The notes under the pieces are model-generated. The model did no database searches and had not been told where the DNA came from. It worked only from the letters and a program-made list of their open reading frames with translations. The translations under genes and the position numbers were made by a program. A stretch of DNA of 64,000 nt from an uncultured Eubacteriales bacterium (lineage in GTDB: Bacteria > Bacillota > Clostridia > Oscillospirales > Oscillospiraceae): positions 46,627-110,626 of the forward strand of contig UQVA01000004.1 in assembly GCA_900544405.1 (NCBI GenBank), in the 5' to 3' direction. This document shows, piece after piece, positions 49,452-58,546 of this stretch. Each line of letters starts with the position of its first letter. Positions within the stretch are counted from its first letter, which is position 1.

Positions 49452-51869
49452 ATGAAAGACATACTGCAAAATCTGACCATCCGGGAAAAGGCAGCGCTGC
49501 TGCAGGGATGGAGTACCTGGACTACCCGGGACCTGAGCAAGAAGGGCATTCCGGCCATCTTCCTCTCCGACGGTCCTCACGGCCTTCGCAAGCAGGCGGG
49601 AGCAGGGGACCATCTGGGCCTGAACGCTTCCGTTCCGGCCACCTGCTTCCCCACGGCGGCCACCATGGCCAACACCTGGGACCCCAATCTGGGGGAGGAA
49701 CTGGGTGCGGCCCTGGGCGAGGAAGCCGCCGCCAACGATGTTCACGTCCTTCTGGGACCGGGCCTGAACATCAAGCGCAGCCCCCTGTGCGGCCGGAATT
49801 TTGAATATTTCTCCGAGGACCCCTACTTAGCGGGCAAAATGGCTGCCGCTTACGTCCGGGGCATCCAGAGCAAGGGCGTGGCCGCCTGCCCCAAGCATTT
49901 TGCGGTGAATTCCCAGGAATTGCGGCGCATGAGCATGGACAGCGTGGTGGACGAGCGGACCCTACGGGAAATTTACCTGACGGGCTTTGAGATCGCCGTG
50001 AAAGAGGGCCATCCCAAGACCATCATGTCCAGCTACAATCAGGTGAACGGCGTTTACGCCAACGAAAATCCCCACCTGCTTAGCGAAATTCTCCGGAAAG
50101 AATGGGGCTTCGACGGCTTCGTGGTCACGGACTGGGGCGCCGACAACGACCATGTGGCGGGGGTCAAGGCCGGGTCCAACCTGGTGATGCCTGCGCCGGG
50201 AGCGGATGCGGCCATGCAGCTGGTGAAGGCTGTGGAGGAAGGAACGCTCTCCGAAGCGGACCTGGACGCACGGCTGACGGAATTGCTGGGGGTGCTGCTG
50301 CCTGCTTCCCAGGCGGTGGCCAAAGCCCCCAAGCGTTTCGACCGGGAGGCCCATCACGCCCTGGCAAAGAAATGTGCGGAAAACGCCATCGTTCTGCTGG
50401 AAAACGACGGGATTCTGCCTCTGAGCGGGAAGGAATCCGTTGCCGTTATCGGGGACTTTGCGGAAACGCCCCGGTATCAGGGAGCCGGGTCCAGTCTGGT
50501 GAACCCCACGAAATTGGAGGACCTGCTCCACGCTTTGGAGGACCTGGGGGTCCCAAAAGCGGGCTACGAGAAGGGCTACTCCCGGGTGGACCCCAAGCCA
50601 GACGAGAACGCCATCCGCTCTGCCGTGACCCTGGCAAAAACGGCGGACGTGGTGCTGCTGTGCGTGGGTCTGGACGAAATTGCCGAGTCCGAGGGCATGG
50701 ACCGGACGAATCTTTCCCTGTCCCTGGGCCAGCAGGCCCTCATTCGGGCAGTGTGCCGGGAGAATCCCAACACGGTTCTGGTGCTTTCCGGCGGTGCACC
50801 CTTCCTGCTGCCGGAGGAAGCCCCCTGCCGGGCGGTCATTCACGGCTATCTGGGGGGACAGGCCGGGGCGGCGGCCATGGCCGAGGCGCTGCTGGGCAAA
50901 ATCAACCCCAGCGGTAAGCTGAACGAGACCTGGCCGGAGCTTCTGGAAGAAAATCCATCCTATTCCTATTTCCCCAGCCGGGAGCGGACCAGCGAATACC
51001 GGGAGGGCCTGTATGTGGGCTACCGGTATTACGATACCGTGGAGCGGCCGGTGAAGTACCCCTTCGGCTTCGGTTTGAGCTATACCAGCTTTGCATACAG
51101 CGATTTGAGCCTGACCAAGGACGCCGTGACCTTCACCCTGACCAACACGGGCAACCGGGACGGGGCCGAGGTGGCGCAGGTCTATGTCAGCGCACCGAGA
51201 AAGCAGGCTTTCGGACCGAAAAAGGAGCTGAAGGGTTTCCAGAAGGTCTTTTTGAAGGCCGGGGAGTCGAAAAAAGTCACCATTCCCCTGGATGACAAGG
51301 CCTATCGGTATTTCAACGTGAAAACGAACCGGTGGGAGACGGAAGGCGGGACCTACGAAATTTCCGTGGCTGCCAGCGTGGCCGACGTGCGGCTCACTGG
51401 CACGGTGGAGGTGGCGGGGACCAACGCCCCGGCCCCTTACGAGGGCCTGAACACATATCTCAGCGGCCAGATTCGCACGGTCAGCGACCGGGAATTTGAA
51501 GCGCTGCTGGGCCATCCCATTCCCGACGGCCATTGGAGCGGCGCGTTGACCAAAAACGACGCCATCTGCCAGATGTATTACGCCAAATCCGGCCCGGCCC
51601 GGCTGGCGTACAAAATCCTGACGAATCTCAAGGAAAAGTCCGAGAAAAAGGGAAAACCGGACCTGAATATCCTGTTTATTTACAATATGCCCTTCCGGGC
51701 CATCGGAAAAATGACCGAGGGGCTGGTCAGCGACAAGATGGTGGAGGACATTCTCTTCATCGTCAACGGTCATTTCTGGCGGGGCCTGGGCCGGACCATC
51801 GCCGACTTCTTCCGGAACAAACGGGCCGTCAAAGAATTTGAAAAAGCAATGCAGGAGGATACGCTATGA
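49452..51869 (+). CDS. Glycoside hydrolase family 3, normal domain order
   Basis: An 805-residue cytoplasmic GH3 enzyme, beta-glucosidase-like. The TIM barrel comes first (FLSDGPHGLRKQ, CPKHFAVNSQE, nucleophile Asp227 in FVVTDWGAD), then the alpha/beta sandwich (about 300-560; KINPSGKLNETWP, YPFGFGLSYTSF), then Fn3-like (about 570-660). A C-terminal extension of about 120 residues has no obvious match. It directly follows the sensor kinase and overlaps the GT2 gene. Compare the permuted GH3 at 37135: same family, opposite order. Confidence 0.92.
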   Translation: MKDILQNLTIREKAALLQGWSTWTTRDLSKKGIPAIFLSDGPHGLRKQAGAGDHLGLNASVPATCFPTAATMANTWDPNLGEELGAALGEEAAANDVHVLLGPGLNIKRSPLCGRNFEYFSEDPYLAGKMAAAYVRGIQSKGVAACPKHFAVNSQELRRMSMDSVVDERTLREIYLTGFEIAVKEGHPKTIMSSYNQVNGVYANENPHLLSEILRKEWGFDGFVVTDWGADNDHVAGVKAGSNLVMPAPGADAAMQLVKAVEEGTLSEADLDARLTELLGVLLPASQAVAKAPKRFDREAHHALAKKCAENAIVLLENDGILPLSGKESVAVIGDFAETPRYQGAGSSLVNPTKLEDLLHALEDLGVPKAGYEKGYSRVDPKPDENAIRSAVTLAKTADVVLLCVGLDEIAESEGMDRTNLSLSLGQQALIRAVCRENPNTVLVLSGGAPFLLPEEAPCRAVIHGYLGGQAGAAAMAEALLGKINPSGKLNETWPELLEENPSYSYFPSRERTSEYREGLYVGYRYYDTVERPVKYPFGFGLSYTSFAYSDLSLTKDAVTFTLTNTGNRDGAEVAQVYVSAPRKQAFGPKKELKGFQKVFLKAGESKKVTIPLDDKAYRYFNVKTNRWETEGGTYEISVAASVADVRLTGTVEVAGTNAPAPYEGLNTYLSGQIRTVSDREFEALLGHPIPDGHWSGALTKNDAICQMYYAKSGPARLAYKILTNLKEKSEKKGKPDLNILFIYNMPFRAIGKMTEGLVSDKMVEDILFIVNGHFWRGLGRTIADFFRNKRAVKEFEKAMQEDTL

Positions 51870-52876
51870 AACTGTTGAGCATCGTGGTCCCCAGCTATAA
51901 CTCCCAGGATTATCTGGAAGCCTGCCTGGACAGCCTGGTCAAGGGCGGCGAGCGGGTGGAGGTGCTGGTGGTGGACGACGGGTCCACGGACCGGACCGGC
52001 GAAATTGCCGATGCCTATCAGGAAAAATATCCCACCATCGTCCGGGCCATCCATCAGCCCAACGGGGGCCACGGGGCGGGCATCAATCAGGGCCTGGCCC
52101 ACGCCACCGGCAAATACTTCAAGAGCGTGGACAGCGACGACACCCTCAGCGGCGACCTGACGGCCTTCCTGGATACCCTGGAGCGCTGCGACGGCTTCGG
52201 CGGGGTGGACCTGTTCCTGACCAACTACCGCTACATCCACACCGACGGCAAAGGGGACCGGACCATCCGCTTCACCAACGCCCTGCCCACGGACCGGGTG
52301 TTCGGCTGGAACAGCGTGAAGCGCTTCCGGGTGGACCAGATCCTGATGATCCACACCTGCACCTTCCGGACGGAACTGCTGCGGGAAACGGGCCTCCAAC
52401 TTCCGGAACACGCCTTTTACGAGGATAATTTTTACGTCTACGGCAATCTGGAAAAGGTCAAGACTCTGTATTATATGGACTGCGACCTGTACCGCTATAC
52501 CATCGGCCGGGCGGGCCAGAGCGTGCAGGAAAGCGTCATGTGCCGCCGGTATGCCCACCAGCTGAAGGCCACGGAGCTTTGCTTCACGGCATTTCATCTG
52601 GATGACATTCCCGAACGGTCCAAGCGGGCCTATCTCAAGCACGAGATGTTCATGATGCTCGGCATCGCTGTGCTGTACGCCCGGATGAACGGGACCACCC
52701 AGGCCGAGCGGGACCTGGAAGCCATGTGGGAAAACTGCCGGAAGTACGACGAAAAATGGGCGAAGCATTTCCAAAGAAATCTGGGCCTGATGCTCATGTC
52801 CATCCCCGGCAAGGGCGGCGCCGGTGCGGTCCGGGGGGTTTACCGGGCGGCCCATCTGGTGGTGAGGTTCAACTGA
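51866..52876 (+). CDS. Family 2 glycosyltransferase
   Basis: A 336-residue GT-A fold glycosyltransferase. It has the N-terminal SIVVPSYNSQDYLEACLDSL block, the donor-binding VVDDGSTD, and the DXD-like VDSDDTLSG. No membrane helix is evident except a possible weak one near the end. It would transfer a sugar from a nucleotide sugar to an envelope glycan; with the following glf, galactofuranose is a candidate donor, though this is inference. ATGA overlap with the GH3 gene, overlapping start with glf. Confidence 0.88.
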   Translation: MKLLSIVVPSYNSQDYLEACLDSLVKGGERVEVLVVDDGSTDRTGEIADAYQEKYPTIVRAIHQPNGGHGAGINQGLAHATGKYFKSVDSDDTLSGDLTAFLDTLERCDGFGGVDLFLTNYRYIHTDGKGDRTIRFTNALPTDRVFGWNSVKRFRVDQILMIHTCTFRTELLRETGLQLPEHAFYEDNFYVYGNLEKVKTLYYMDCDLYRYTIGRAGQSVQESVMCRRYAHQLKATELCFTAFHLDDIPERSKRAYLKHEMFMMLGIAVLYARMNGTTQAERDLEAMWENCRKYDEKWAKHFQRNLGLMLMSIPGKGGAGAVRGVYRAAHLVVRFN

Positions 52877-53973
52877 TGATGTACGATTATCTGGTCGTCG
52901 GCGCAGGGCTTTTCGGGGCGGTGTTCGCCCACGAGGCAAAAAAAGCCGGGAAGTCCGTGCTGGTCCTGGAGCAGCGGGACCACATCGCCGGAAATGTCTA
53001 CACCCACAATATCGAGGGCATCCCGGTCCATCAGTATGGGGCCCACATTTTCCATACCAATGACAAAGCTGTTTGGGATTACGTAAACCAGTTCGGGGAA
53101 TTCAACCGCTATACCAATTCCCCGGTGGCCAATTATCACGGGGAATTATACTCGCTGCCCTTTAATATGTACACCTTCAACCGGATGTGGGGGGTGGTCA
53201 CGCCTGCGGAGGCGGAGGCGGAAATTGCCCGCCAGCGGCAGGCTGCGGGAATCACGGAACCGAAAAATCTGGAAGAACAGGCCATTTCCCTGGTAGGCAC
53301 GGATATTTACGAAAAACTGGTGAAGGGCTACACGGAGAAGCAGTGGGGCCGCCCCTGCACGGAACTGCCGGCCTTTATCATCCGCCGTCTGCCGGTGCGG
53401 TTCACGTTTGACAACAATTACTTCAACGCCCGGTTTCAAGGTATCCCCATAGAAGGCTATACGGCCCTGGTGGAAAAAATGCTGGACGGGGTAGAAGTGA
53501 AGCTGAATGTGGATTATCTGGCGGACAAGGCCCATTGGGATGGGCTGGCGAAAAAAGTCGTTTACACCGGCCCCATCGACCGGTATTTTGACTACTGCTA
53601 TGGCCCGCTGGAATACCGGATGGTCCGTTTCGAGACGGAAGTGCTGGAGATACCCAACTATCAGGGCAACGCCGTGGTGAATTACACGGACCGGGAGACC
53701 CCCTGGACCCGCATCATCGAGCATAAGCATTTTGTGTTCGGAAATCAGGAAAAAACCGTCATTTCCAGGGAATACAGCGCCGAGTGGAAGCCGGGAGAGG
53801 AGCCTTATTACCCCATCAACGACGAGAAAAACGGGGAACTTTACCGGAAATACCGTACCTTGGCGGACAAAGAGACCAAGACCCTGTTCGGCGGCCGCCT
53901 GGGCGAATACAAGTATTACGACATGGACGTGGTCATCGCCAGCGCCCTCCGCTGCGCCAAAGCGGAACTGTAA
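52876..53973 (+). CDS. glf: UDP-galactopyranose mutase
   Basis: Glf is the FAD enzyme that converts UDP-galactopyranose to UDP-galactofuranose, the donor for galactofuranose in surface glycans. The 365-residue protein has the FAD motif VVGAGLFGAVFA, the family stretch HQYGAHIFHTND, GYTEKQWGRPC and a C-terminal FGGRLGEYKYYDMDVVI. Its ATG overlaps the GT2 stop by one base. It ends the saccharide island ahead of a terminator. Confidence 0.95.
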   Translation: MMYDYLVVGAGLFGAVFAHEAKKAGKSVLVLEQRDHIAGNVYTHNIEGIPVHQYGAHIFHTNDKAVWDYVNQFGEFNRYTNSPVANYHGELYSLPFNMYTFNRMWGVVTPAEAEAEIARQRQAAGITEPKNLEEQAISLVGTDIYEKLVKGYTEKQWGRPCTELPAFIIRRLPVRFTFDNNYFNARFQGIPIEGYTALVEKMLDGVEVKLNVDYLADKAHWDGLAKKVVYTGPIDRYFDYCYGPLEYRMVRFETEVLEIPNYQGNAVVNYTDRETPWTRIIEHKHFVFGNQEKTVISREYSAEWKPGEEPYYPINDEKNGELYRKYRTLADKETKTLFGGRLGEYKYYDMDVVIASALRCAKAEL

Positions 53974-53985
53974 AAAAAGCACATC

Positions 53986-54030
53986 TTCCCGCTGAGTTCG
54001 GCATTTTCGGACCCGGCGGGAATTTTTCTT
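53986..54030 (+). terminator. Terminator of the saccharide island
   Basis: A stem TTCCCGC/GCGGGAA with an inner imperfect hairpin, followed by TTTTTCTT. It sits directly against the next promoter. Confidence 0.8.
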
Positions 54031-54057
54031 GACAAATGAGATTGAAGCACCTATAAT
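54029..54057 (+). promoter_or_regulatory. Promoter of the TetR-ABC operon
   Basis: Consensus TTGACA (54029-54034) and TATAAT (54052-54057) with a 17-base spacer. Confidence 0.95.
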
Positions 54058-54060
54058 AAA

Positions 54061-54074
54061 GCTACAAGCGTAGC
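54061..54074. promoter_or_regulatory. Candidate TetR operator of the ABC operon
   Basis: GCTAC-AAGC-GTAGC, a perfect 5-bp inverted repeat just after the -10 box, at the likely transcription start. Confidence 0.5.
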
Positions 54075-54109
54075 GCAACGAATGTTTCTTAAAAAGGAGG
54101 GTGGTGAAC

Positions 54110-54682
54110 TTGCCCCGGAAAAATCGATTTACACGAGAGGAAATTCTTGCTTCAGCCTTGGACCTGACCCGGGAAAAGGGCATTGCCGCCGTGACGGCCC
54201 GTGGACTGGGAGAGCGGTTGGGCACCAGCTCCAAGCCGGTTTTTGGACAATTTGAGAATATGGAGGCCGTTCAGAGGGCAGTTTTCACCGCTGCGGAGGA
54301 AGAATATGCCGCATTTCTCCGGGAGGACATGGCCGCCGGAAAATATCCCCCTTACAAGGCCAGCGGCATGGCCTACATCCGCTTCGCCCGGCAGGAGCGG
54401 GAGCTTTTCAAGCTGCTTTTTATGCGGGACCGCAGTGGGGAAGTCATTACCGAGGACCAGGAGAGCATCGCTCCGCTCATTGCCCTCATCCGGAAGAATC
54501 TGGGCATTTCCGAGGAGGAAGCCTACCGGTTCCATCTGGAAATGTGGGTGTATGTCCACGGCATCGCCACCATGATCGCCACGGGCTACCTGAACTGGGA
54601 TGAGGATTTTGTCAGCAAAGTGCTTTCCGACGCTTATCAGGGCCTCATGGCCCATTATCGGAAAAAGGAGGAAGAGAAATGA
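54110..54682 (+). CDS. TetR/AcrR family regulator of the ABC exporter
   Basis: A 190-residue TetR-type regulator. The helix-turn-helix is FTREEILASALDLTREKGIA then TARGLGERLGTSSKPVFGQF. The C-terminal half resembles the TetR_C_WHG-type ligand domain (WVYVHGIATMIATGY). TTG at 54110 is the best start (9 bases after AAGGAGG); the GTGs upstream are too close to the ribosome site. It leads the operon and its stop overlaps the ATPase start. Confidence 0.9.
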   Translation: MPRKNRFTREEILASALDLTREKGIAAVTARGLGERLGTSSKPVFGQFENMEAVQRAVFTAAEEEYAAFLREDMAAGKYPPYKASGMAYIRFARQERELFKLLFMRDRSGEVITEDQESIAPLIALIRKNLGISEEEAYRFHLEMWVYVHGIATMIATGYLNWDEDFVSKVLSDAYQGLMAHYRKKEEEK

Positions 54683-55587
54683 ACAATATCATCGAGATCG
54701 GGCATCTCTGCAAGTCCTTCGGGGACGTGCAGGCTGTCCGGGACCTGTCCTTCCGGGTGAAGGAAGGGGAACTGTTTGCGTTCCTGGGGGTCAACGGTGC
54801 GGGAAAATCCACCACCATTCACATTCTCTGCGGCCAGCTGGCCAAGGATTCCGGCAGCGTGGCCATCTGCGGGGCGGACCCGGACCGGGAGCCGGACAGC
54901 GTCAAGCGGCAGCTGGGGGTGGTGTTCCAGAACTCCGTGCTGGATAAATCCCTGACGGTCCGGGACAATCTGGAAAGCCGGGCGGCCCTGTACGGCATTC
55001 TGGGCGCGGATTTTCAGAACCGGCTGGCGGAACTGAGCGGGCTTCTGAACTTTGAAAATCTGCTGAAACGGCCTGTGGGCAAGCTGTCCGGGGGCCAGCG
55101 GCGGCGCATCGACATTGCACGGGCGCTGCTGCACCACCCGAAGATTTTAATTCTGGACGAACCCACCACCGGACTGGACCCCCAGACCCGGAGCCTTCTC
55201 TGGCAGGTCATCGGGGAACTGCGGGCGAAAGAGGGCCTGACGGTGTTCCTGACCACCCATTACATGGAGGAAGCGGCGGATGCGGACTATGTGGTCATTC
55301 TGGACCACGGCCAGATTGCCGCCGAGGGAACACCCCTGAAGCTGAAGGACACTTACACCAAGGACTATGTGACTCTGTACGCCGTGGACGAAAATGCGGT
55401 CCGGGCACTGAATCGGCCTTATACGCCGGTTCGGGACGGCTTCCGGGTATCGGTAGCGAATCCGGCGGAGGCGGCCCGGCTTATCCGGGAAAATCCGGCG
55501 CTGTTCCGGGATTTTGAAGTCACCAAGGGCAAAATGGACGATATTTTCCTGGCCGTCACCGGGAGAAAGCTGGGGGAGGAACAATGA
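54679..55587 (+). CDS. ABC transporter ATP-binding protein
   Basis: A 302-residue ATPase for an ABC-2 exporter. Walker A is GVNGAGKST, Q-loop VFQNSVLD, signature KLSGGQRRRIDIARALL, Walker B ILILDEPTTGLD and the His switch FLTTHYM. The C-terminal 80 residues are the DrrA/CcmA-like extension. Drug, peptide or lipid export is typical of the family. Coupled to both neighbours by 4-base overlaps. Confidence 0.94.
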   Translation: MNNIIEIGHLCKSFGDVQAVRDLSFRVKEGELFAFLGVNGAGKSTTIHILCGQLAKDSGSVAICGADPDREPDSVKRQLGVVFQNSVLDKSLTVRDNLESRAALYGILGADFQNRLAELSGLLNFENLLKRPVGKLSGGQRRRIDIARALLHHPKILILDEPTTGLDPQTRSLLWQVIGELRAKEGLTVFLTTHYMEEAADADYVVILDHGQIAAEGTPLKLKDTYTKDYVTLYAVDENAVRALNRPYTPVRDGFRVSVANPAEAARLIRENPALFRDFEVTKGKMDDIFLAVTGRKLGEEQ

Positions 55588-56477
55588 AAACACTGTCGGT
55601 ATTGGTCAAGCGCAACGCCAAAATTTATTTTCAGGACAAGGGCCTCTTTCTTACGTCTCTCATCACGCCGCTGATCTTGCTGGTCCTCTACGGCACGTTC
55701 CTGCGGAAGGTCTACGAGGATAGCTTCCGGCAGGTCCTCACCGCCGCCGGTATCCAGATTTCCGACAAAATTCTCGCCGGATGCGTGGGCGGGCAGCTGT
55801 TCTCCTCCATGCTGGCGGTAAGCTGCGTCACCGTGGCCTTCTGCTCCAACCTGGTGATGGTCCAGGATAAAGTCACCGGCGCCCGCCGGGACCTGACCAT
55901 CAGCCCGGTGAAGGCCTCCACCCTGGCTCTGGGCTATTATTTCGCCACGCTCCTCTCCACGCTCATCGTCTGCCTGACGGCGCTGGGGGTATGCTTCGTT
56001 TACCTGGCCATTACGGGCTGGTGCCTGCGCCTTGCAGATGTGGCGGCAGTGCTGCTGGATGTCATTCTGCTGGTGCTGTTCGGCACGGCCCTGTCCTCCT
56101 GCATCCTGTTCCCCATGTCCACCCAGGGCCAGGCCTCCGGGGTCGGGACCATCGTCAGCTCCGGCTACGGCTTTATCTGCGGTGCCTATATGCCCATTTC
56201 CTCCTTCTCCAAGGGGCTGCAGAACGTGGTGGCCCTGCTGCCCGGCACTTACGGCACGGCCCTTATGCGGAACCATGCCATGAACGGACCCTTTGCAGCC
56301 ATGGAGGCCGAAGGGGTCCCGGCGGCGGTCATCGACGCCATCCGGGACAGCGTGGACTGCAATATCTACGCCTTTGGGACAAAAGTCGTCGTGCCGGGAA
56401 TGTACGCCATTTTGCTGGGGACCATCGTATTTCTGGTGCTGCTCTACATCCTGCTGAACCGGCTGCATCGGAAGTAA
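55584..56477 (+). CDS. ABC-2 type transporter permease
   Basis: A 297-residue permease with six helices of the ABC2_membrane (DrrB-type) family. It contains a long extracytoplasmic stretch after helix 1 (RKVYEDSFRQVLTAAGIQIS) and the helix-rich CAYMPISSF-like segment GAYMPISSFSKGLQNV. With the ATPase it would make a drug- or polyketide-export-type pump controlled by the TetR gene. No clear terminator follows. Confidence 0.92.
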   Translation: MKTLSVLVKRNAKIYFQDKGLFLTSLITPLILLVLYGTFLRKVYEDSFRQVLTAAGIQISDKILAGCVGGQLFSSMLAVSCVTVAFCSNLVMVQDKVTGARRDLTISPVKASTLALGYYFATLLSTLIVCLTALGVCFVYLAITGWCLRLADVAAVLLDVILLVLFGTALSSCILFPMSTQGQASGVGTIVSSGYGFICGAYMPISSFSKGLQNVVALLPGTYGTALMRNHAMNGPFAAMEAEGVPAAVIDAIRDSVDCNIYAFGTKVVVPGMYAILLGTIVFLVLLYILLNRLHRK

Positions 56478-56552
56478 CCCGAAAATTACAAAAAATTTCG
56501 ATAATTCCATTGCATTTTTCGCTGATATTTTGAACGGTTCCAGAGACGATAT

Positions 56553-56705
56553 ATGGAGGGAAGACAGTACCGGGGCTACTATCGTGGCGCCACCAAGCAG
56601 GTCAATCAGGCGGTGGAGGCCATCCACCTGGCAGCGGAGCGGGCCAACGCCACCGTGACGGAGCTGGTGCCCACCCGGGAGCCAACGTCTCGCCGGGGGC
56701 ATTCT
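56553..56705 (+). other. Doubtful reading frame between permease and gltX terminator
   Basis: The 286-base gap 56478-56763 holds an ATG-started frame whose first 50 or so codons (MEGRQYRGYYRGATKQVNQA, then VEAIHLAAERANATV) look protein-like, but it has no ribosome site and runs on into the gltX terminator and antisense of gltX. It may be a decayed gene remnant. I see nothing else in the gap. Confidence 0.25.
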
Positions 56706-56720
56706 TCCCCAACACATACA

Positions 56721-56753
56721 AAACAAGGCCACCGGGGGTTCCGGTGGCCTTTT
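56721..56753 (-). terminator. Terminator of gltX
   Basis: An 11-bp stem AAGGCCACCGG/CCGGTGGCCTT; on the minus strand GTTTTGT follows, on the plus strand TTGG. Confidence 0.8.
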
Positions 56754-56763
56754 GGTGTTCTTT

Positions 56764-58407
56764 TTACAGGCTTTTCAATGCTGTCTGGATACGCTCCAAG
56801 GAGCGGTCCTTGCCCAGGATCTGCATGACGGTGTACAGGTCCGGGGAGTTTTCTTTTCCGGTGAGGGCCAGGCGCAGGAAACCGGAAACGTCGGCCACGG
56901 TGCCGGGATAGGCGCTGGGGTCGGCCTTATACGCCTTCATGTCCGTGGTGAAGCCCACTTCGATGGTGATGGCCTTGACCTTCTCAAACCAGGTGGCGGA
57001 GTCGTCGGCGGGGTCGTAAACGGCGGCAAATTTTTCCAGCACGGCGGCAATGACCGCCACGCTGAACCGCTCCGGGAACACCGGCTCGGCCAGGTATTCG
57101 TCATAGAAGAAGCCCATGTACTCTTTGGCATCCTTCCAGGTGGCCAGGTCCTTCCGGGGCTTCTTGCCGCCCCGGCCAATGGCCAGAATGGCGGTGGCGT
57201 AGGCAGGGTCGGCGCTGAGCTTGGCTCCGAAGTCCGGGTCAAACTCGTTGGCCCACTCGGTCAGCAGGGTATAGGCCTTCTCGGCGGACATTTTGGCGAT
57301 CTCGTTCTTGGAAACGTCCGTCAGCTTGGCGTAGTCGAACAGATTGCCTGCCGGGTTCAGTTTTTTGGGACTGAACTTGAACTCCGTGGCCGGTGCGGTG
57401 GGATTGGCCCGCCGCCAGTCCTCGTAATTGGAGTTCAGCAGGGTCATGATATACTCGTACACGGCCTCCACCGGAAAGCCCTCGGCCTTGTAATAGGTCA
57501 GGGCCAGTTCCGGGTCCTTCCGCTTGCTGAGCTTCCGCTTGGAGGTGCCGTCCATCTTCATCAGGGGTCCGATGTGGACGTACTTGGGCAGCTTGAAGCC
57601 CAGCGCCTGGAACAGCTGGATGTGGAAGGGCAGGCTGGGCAGCCACTCGTCGCCCCGGACCACATGGGTGGTCCGCATCAGGTGGTCGTCCACGGCGTGG
57701 GCAAAGTGATAGGTGGGAATGCCGTCGGATTTCAGCAGCACATGGTCCACATTGTTCTCCGTAACGGTCAGCTTGCCCTTGACCAGATCGTCAAATTTGA
57801 ACTGCCGCTCCCCGTCGCCGGTGGAACGGAACCGCAGGACCCAGGGCTTTCCTGCCGCCAGGGCCGCCTGCACGTCCTCCAGAGGACGGTCCCGCCAGAT
57901 GGCATATTTTCCGTAGTAGCCTGTTGTCTCCTTGTTGGCCTCCTGCTGCTCCCGCATGGCGGTCAGTTCTTCTTCCGTGCAGAAGCAGGGGTAAGCCTTG
58001 CCCTCCCGGACCAGCCGCTTGGCGTAGACATGGTAAATATCCGCCCGCTGGCGCTGGCGGTAGGGGCCGTAATCGCCGGAATCCCCGTCCATGGTGGCCC
58101 CTTCGTCAAAGTGGATGCCGTAGTGCTTCAGCGTGTTGATGAGGACCTCCACCGCACCGGGGACCTCCCGCTTGGCATCGGTGTCCTCCACCCGCAGGAA
58201 CAGCACGCCGCCGCTCTGGTGGGACATCCGTTCGGAGGTCAGGCCCTGGACCAGGTTGCCCAGGTGGACAAAGCCCGTAGGAGAGGGGGCCATCCGGGAG
58301 ACGATTGCCCCTTCCGGCAGGTTCCGGGGGGGATATTTCGCTTCCAGCTCTGCCTCGGTCATGGTGACCTCTGGGAAAAGAAGGTCTGCAAGGGTATTCG
58401 TATCCAT
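56764..58407 (-). CDS. gltX: Glutamyl-tRNA synthetase
   Basis: GltX charges tRNA-Glu with glutamate (and tRNA-Gln in organisms with GatCAB). The 547-residue class I synthetase has the HIGH-type motif SPTGFVHLGN near residue 45, the glutamate-site region, TTHVVRGDEWLPS, and the KMSKS-type motif KLSKRKD. It is longer than the typical 480-500 residues because of an N-terminal tail of about 30 residues (MTEAELEAKYPPRNLPEG). Such longer forms are common in Clostridia. Promoter is back to back with that of trpS. Confidence 0.95.
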   Translation of the reverse strand: MDTNTLADLLFPEVTMTEAELEAKYPPRNLPEGAIVSRMAPSPTGFVHLGNLVQGLTSERMSHQSGGVLFLRVEDTDAKREVPGAVEVLINTLKHYGIHFDEGATMDGDSGDYGPYRQRQRADIYHVYAKRLVREGKAYPCFCTEEELTAMREQQEANKETTGYYGKYAIWRDRPLEDVQAALAAGKPWVLRFRSTGDGERQFKFDDLVKGKLTVTENNVDHVLLKSDGIPTYHFAHAVDDHLMRTTHVVRGDEWLPSLPFHIQLFQALGFKLPKYVHIGPLMKMDGTSKRKLSKRKDPELALTYYKAEGFPVEAVYEYIMTLLNSNYEDWRRANPTAPATEFKFSPKKLNPAGNLFDYAKLTDVSKNEIAKMSAEKAYTLLTEWANEFDPDFGAKLSADPAYATAILAIGRGGKKPRKDLATWKDAKEYMGFFYDEYLAEPVFPERFSVAVIAAVLEKFAAVYDPADDSATWFEKVKAITIEVGFTTDMKAYKADPSAYPGTVADVSGFLRLALTGKENSPDLYTVMQILGKDRSLERIQTALKSL

Positions 58408-58448
58408 AAATTATCTACCTCTTTGCTCAAAGTTCTATGCAGCTTTCC

Positions 58449-58477
58449 AGTATAGCATAGACGGGGGCGAAAATCAA
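58449..58477 (-). promoter_or_regulatory. Promoter of gltX
   Basis: On the minus strand TTGATT (58472-58477) and TATACT (58449-58454) with a 17-base spacer. Confidence 0.8.
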
Positions 58478-58488
58478 TGAAAAACTCC

Positions 58489-58517
58489 TTGCGAAAGTCG
58501 GAAAGCTATGCTAAAAT
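58489..58517 (+). promoter_or_regulatory. Promoter of trpS
   Basis: TTGCGA (58489-58494) and TAAAAT (58512-58517) with a 17-base spacer. Its -35 box is 11 bases from that of gltX, so polymerases may compete. Confidence 0.7.
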
Positions 58518-58546
58518 GGGACATCATGGAAAAAGGAAGCGTTACT

